Below are positions 62,444-64,000 of a stretch of DNA of 64,000 nucleotides, piece after piece. The notes beneath the pieces were generated by a model. That model made no database searches, was not told the DNA's origin, and saw nothing but the letters and a program-made list of their open reading frames with translations. This stretch comes from Microbaculum marinum (GTDB lineage: Bacteria; Pseudomonadota; Alphaproteobacteria; Rhizobiales; Tepidamorphaceae). The position numbers were made by a program, and so were the translations under genes. Every line of letters begins with the position of its first letter. The stretch's first letter is position 1. The stretch lies in assembly GCF_042646165.1 (NCBI RefSeq), contig NZ_JBHRTC010000021.1; one strand, 5' to 3'.

Positions 62444-64000
62444 ATGGCAAAGAACCAGGCGCCGGTTATCCGGCTCGAGGACTATACGCCTCCGCCCTAT
62501 CTCGTTGATCGCGTCGACCTCGACGTCAGGCTCGAGCCCGACGACGCCCGCGTCGCCAGCCGGCTGCACGCGCGACCCAACCCGGATGGCGGCCGCGGCG
62601 AGTTCTTTCTCGACGGTGAGGACATCGAGCTCGTCTCGCTGGAGCTGGACGGCGTCCCCCTGCCCCGTTCGGACTACCGCCTCGACGACGACGGCCTGAC
62701 GATCACTTCGCCTCCGGACCGAGCATTCGTCCTCGACATCTCGACACGGATCGACCCGAGCGCCAACACGCAGCTCATGGGCCTCTACCGGTCGAACGGC
62801 GTCTACTGTACGCAATGCGAAGCCGAAGGCTTTCGGCGCATCACCTTCTTCCCCGACCGCCCGGACGTTCTCGCCGTCTATACGGTTCGCATCGAGGCGC
62901 GAAAGTCGGACGCGCCGATCCTGCTGTCGAACGGCAATCTCGTCGAGACCGGCGACATTCCGGGCAGCGACCGCCATTTCGCCGTCTGGCACGATCCGTT
63001 CCCCAAGCCCTCCTATCTGTTCGCGCTCGTCGCCGGCGACCTCGGGCATGTCGCCGACACCTTCACCACGGCATCCGGCCGCGAGGTCGCGCTCGCCATC
63101 TACGTGGAGCGCGGCAAGGAGGACCGCTGCGACTACGCGCTCCAAGCCCTGAAGCGATCGATGCGCTGGGACGAGGAAGCGTTCGGGCGCGAATACGATC
63201 TCGACGTCTTCAACATCGTCGCGGTCTCCGACTTCAACATGGGCGCGATGGAGAACAAGGGCCTCAACGTCTTCAACGACAAGTACGTGCTGGCCAGCCC
63301 CGAGACGGCGACCGACACCGACTACGCCAATATCGAGGCGATCATCGCGCACGAATATTTCCACAACTGGACCGGGAACCGGATCACCTGCCGCGACTGG
63401 TTCCAGCTCTGCCTGAAGGAGGGACTGACGGTCTTCCGCGACCAGGAATTCTCCTCCGACGTGCGGTCCCGCCCGGTCGAGCGCATCGGCGATGTGCGGA
63501 CCCTGAAGGCGCACCAGTTCGTCGAGGACGCCGGCCCGCTGGCGCACCCGGTCCGTCCGGAGACCTACCGCGAGATCAACAATTTCTATACGGCCACCGT
63601 CTACGAGAAGGGCGCCGAGCTGATCCGCATGCTGAAGACGCTGCTCGGCGACGGCGGCTTCCGGGCGGGCATGGATCTGTATTTCGACCGGCATGACGGC
63701 ACCGCGGCCACCATCGAGGATTTCCTCGCCTGCTTCGCCGAGGCAACCGGACGCGATCTGACCCACTTCAAGTTGTGGTACCGGCAGGCCGGCACACCCG
63801 AGGTCACCGCCACCGGCCGCTACGATGCAGCCGCGAAACGATACGAACTGACACTGGAGCAGAGCTGCCGGCCGACGCCCGGTCAGCCGACCAAGGAGCC
63901 GCTCCAGATTCCGATCGTCTTTGCCCTGATCGGCCCCGGCGGCGAGGAAATCGAAGCGCCCCGGACCGCGAGCCCCAACGTCAACGGAAACCTGATCGAA
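62444..64000 (+). CDS. pepN: Aminopeptidase N (M1), 3' end outside window
   Basis: The first 519 codons of an M1-family alanyl aminopeptidase; the frame is open at base 64000. Intact PepN is about 880 residues. Diagnostic motifs are the exopeptidase loop GAMENKGLNVFN and the zinc site HEYFHNWTGNR with its downstream Glu in LKEGLTVFRDQEFSSD; that spacing is typical of Gram-negative PepN. No signal peptide is present, so it acts in the cytoplasm on peptides from protein turnover. It is divergent from the dehydrogenase gene, with 228 bases between starts. Confidence 0.95.
   Translation, partial: MAKNQAPVIRLEDYTPPPYLVDRVDLDVRLEPDDARVASRLHARPNPDGGRGEFFLDGEDIELVSLELDGVPLPRSDYRLDDDGLTITSPPDRAFVLDISTRIDPSANTQLMGLYRSNGVYCTQCEAEGFRRITFFPDRPDVLAVYTVRIEARKSDAPILLSNGNLVETGDIPGSDRHFAVWHDPFPKPSYLFALVAGDLGHVADTFTTASGREVALAIYVERGKEDRCDYALQALKRSMRWDEEAFGREYDLDVFNIVAVSDFNMGAMENKGLNVFNDKYVLASPETATDTDYANIEAIIAHEYFHNWTGNRITCRDWFQLCLKEGLTVFRDQEFSSDVRSRPVERIGDVRTLKAHQFVEDAGPLAHPVRPETYREINNFYTATVYEKGAELIRMLKTLLGDGGFRAGMDLYFDRHDGTAATIEDFLACFAEATGRDLTHFKLWYRQAGTPEVTATGRYDAAAKRYELTLEQSCRPTPGQPTKEPLQIPIVFALIGPGGEEIEAPRTASPNVNGNLIE

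Overview
The window is about 64 kb of high-GC (roughly mid-60s %) chromosome from an alphaproteobacterium. The basis is gene content and protein similarity: a Sox thiosulfate-oxidation operon, a DddP-type DMSP lyase, soxBDAG sarcosine oxidase with a GbdR-like regulator, DUF1127 beside a LysR gene, and non-pyrrolysine MttB homologues. A marine or saline chemo-organotroph that lives on sulfonium and quaternary-ammonium osmolytes and can oxidise reduced sulfur fits best. The genus cannot be named from this sequence.

Layout. (1) 1-5030: soxW(partial)-soxX-soxY-soxZ-soxA-soxB on +, meeting a convergent exported DsrE-like gene where soxCD would often follow. (2) 5198-10404: exported MsrA and MsrB, a YcaQ/AlkX-type DNA glycosylase, a BenE-type transporter and a GT1 glycosyltransferase. 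(3) 20222 down to 10459 on -: a Tat-exported solute-binding protein, two permeases, a fused double ATPase, an iron alcohol dehydrogenase, an enolase-superfamily enzyme and a flavin amine oxidase. (4) 20597-26020 on +: MttB-like methyltransferase, DddP-like lyase and a FAD/GcvT dehydrogenase in a tight operon. (5) 26042-39570: an orphan asparagine-synthase-like protein, a zinc-ribbon MBL protein, a homocysteine methyltransferase, a QueG-like ferredoxin, an aldo/keto reductase, a second MttB homologue, the corrinoid protein, an MFS transporter, MsrQ, a flippase and a PcaF-like thiolase. (6) 40091-44143 on +: MetF-like reductase, methyl-H4folate:corrinoid methyltransferase and an ASKHA corrinoid activator. 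(7) 44188-52639: LysR regulator, DUF1127 protein, soxGADB sarcosine oxidase on - and a divergent GbdR-like regulator. (8) 52653-55769: AI-2E-family membrane protein and a serine hydrolase with an inserted repeat domain. (9) 55874-59700: a lower-GC island with an IS481-type transposase scar and a two-gene unit encoding a chimeric murein hydrolase and a membrane protein. (10) 59705-64000: a second FAD/GcvT dehydrogenase and the 5' part of pepN.

How it fits together. Sections 4-6 hold a complete-looking corrinoid methyl-transfer chain. Two MttB-type methyltransferases can methylate the corrinoid protein. The ASKHA ferredoxin protein can reactivate its cobalt. The DHPS-fold methyltransferase can pass methyl groups to tetrahydrofolate, the MetF-like enzyme can oxidise methyl-H4F, and the homocysteine methyltransferase can divert methyl groups to methionine. 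The flavin/GcvT enzymes and heterotetrameric sarcosine oxidase take the oxidative route to methylene-H4F. DddP would split DMSP, and Sox could oxidise the resulting reduced sulfur. These substrate links are inference. The most unusual observation is that five methyl-transfer proteins carry similar Arg/Gly-rich terminal tails while the corrinoid protein has a strongly acidic N-terminus.
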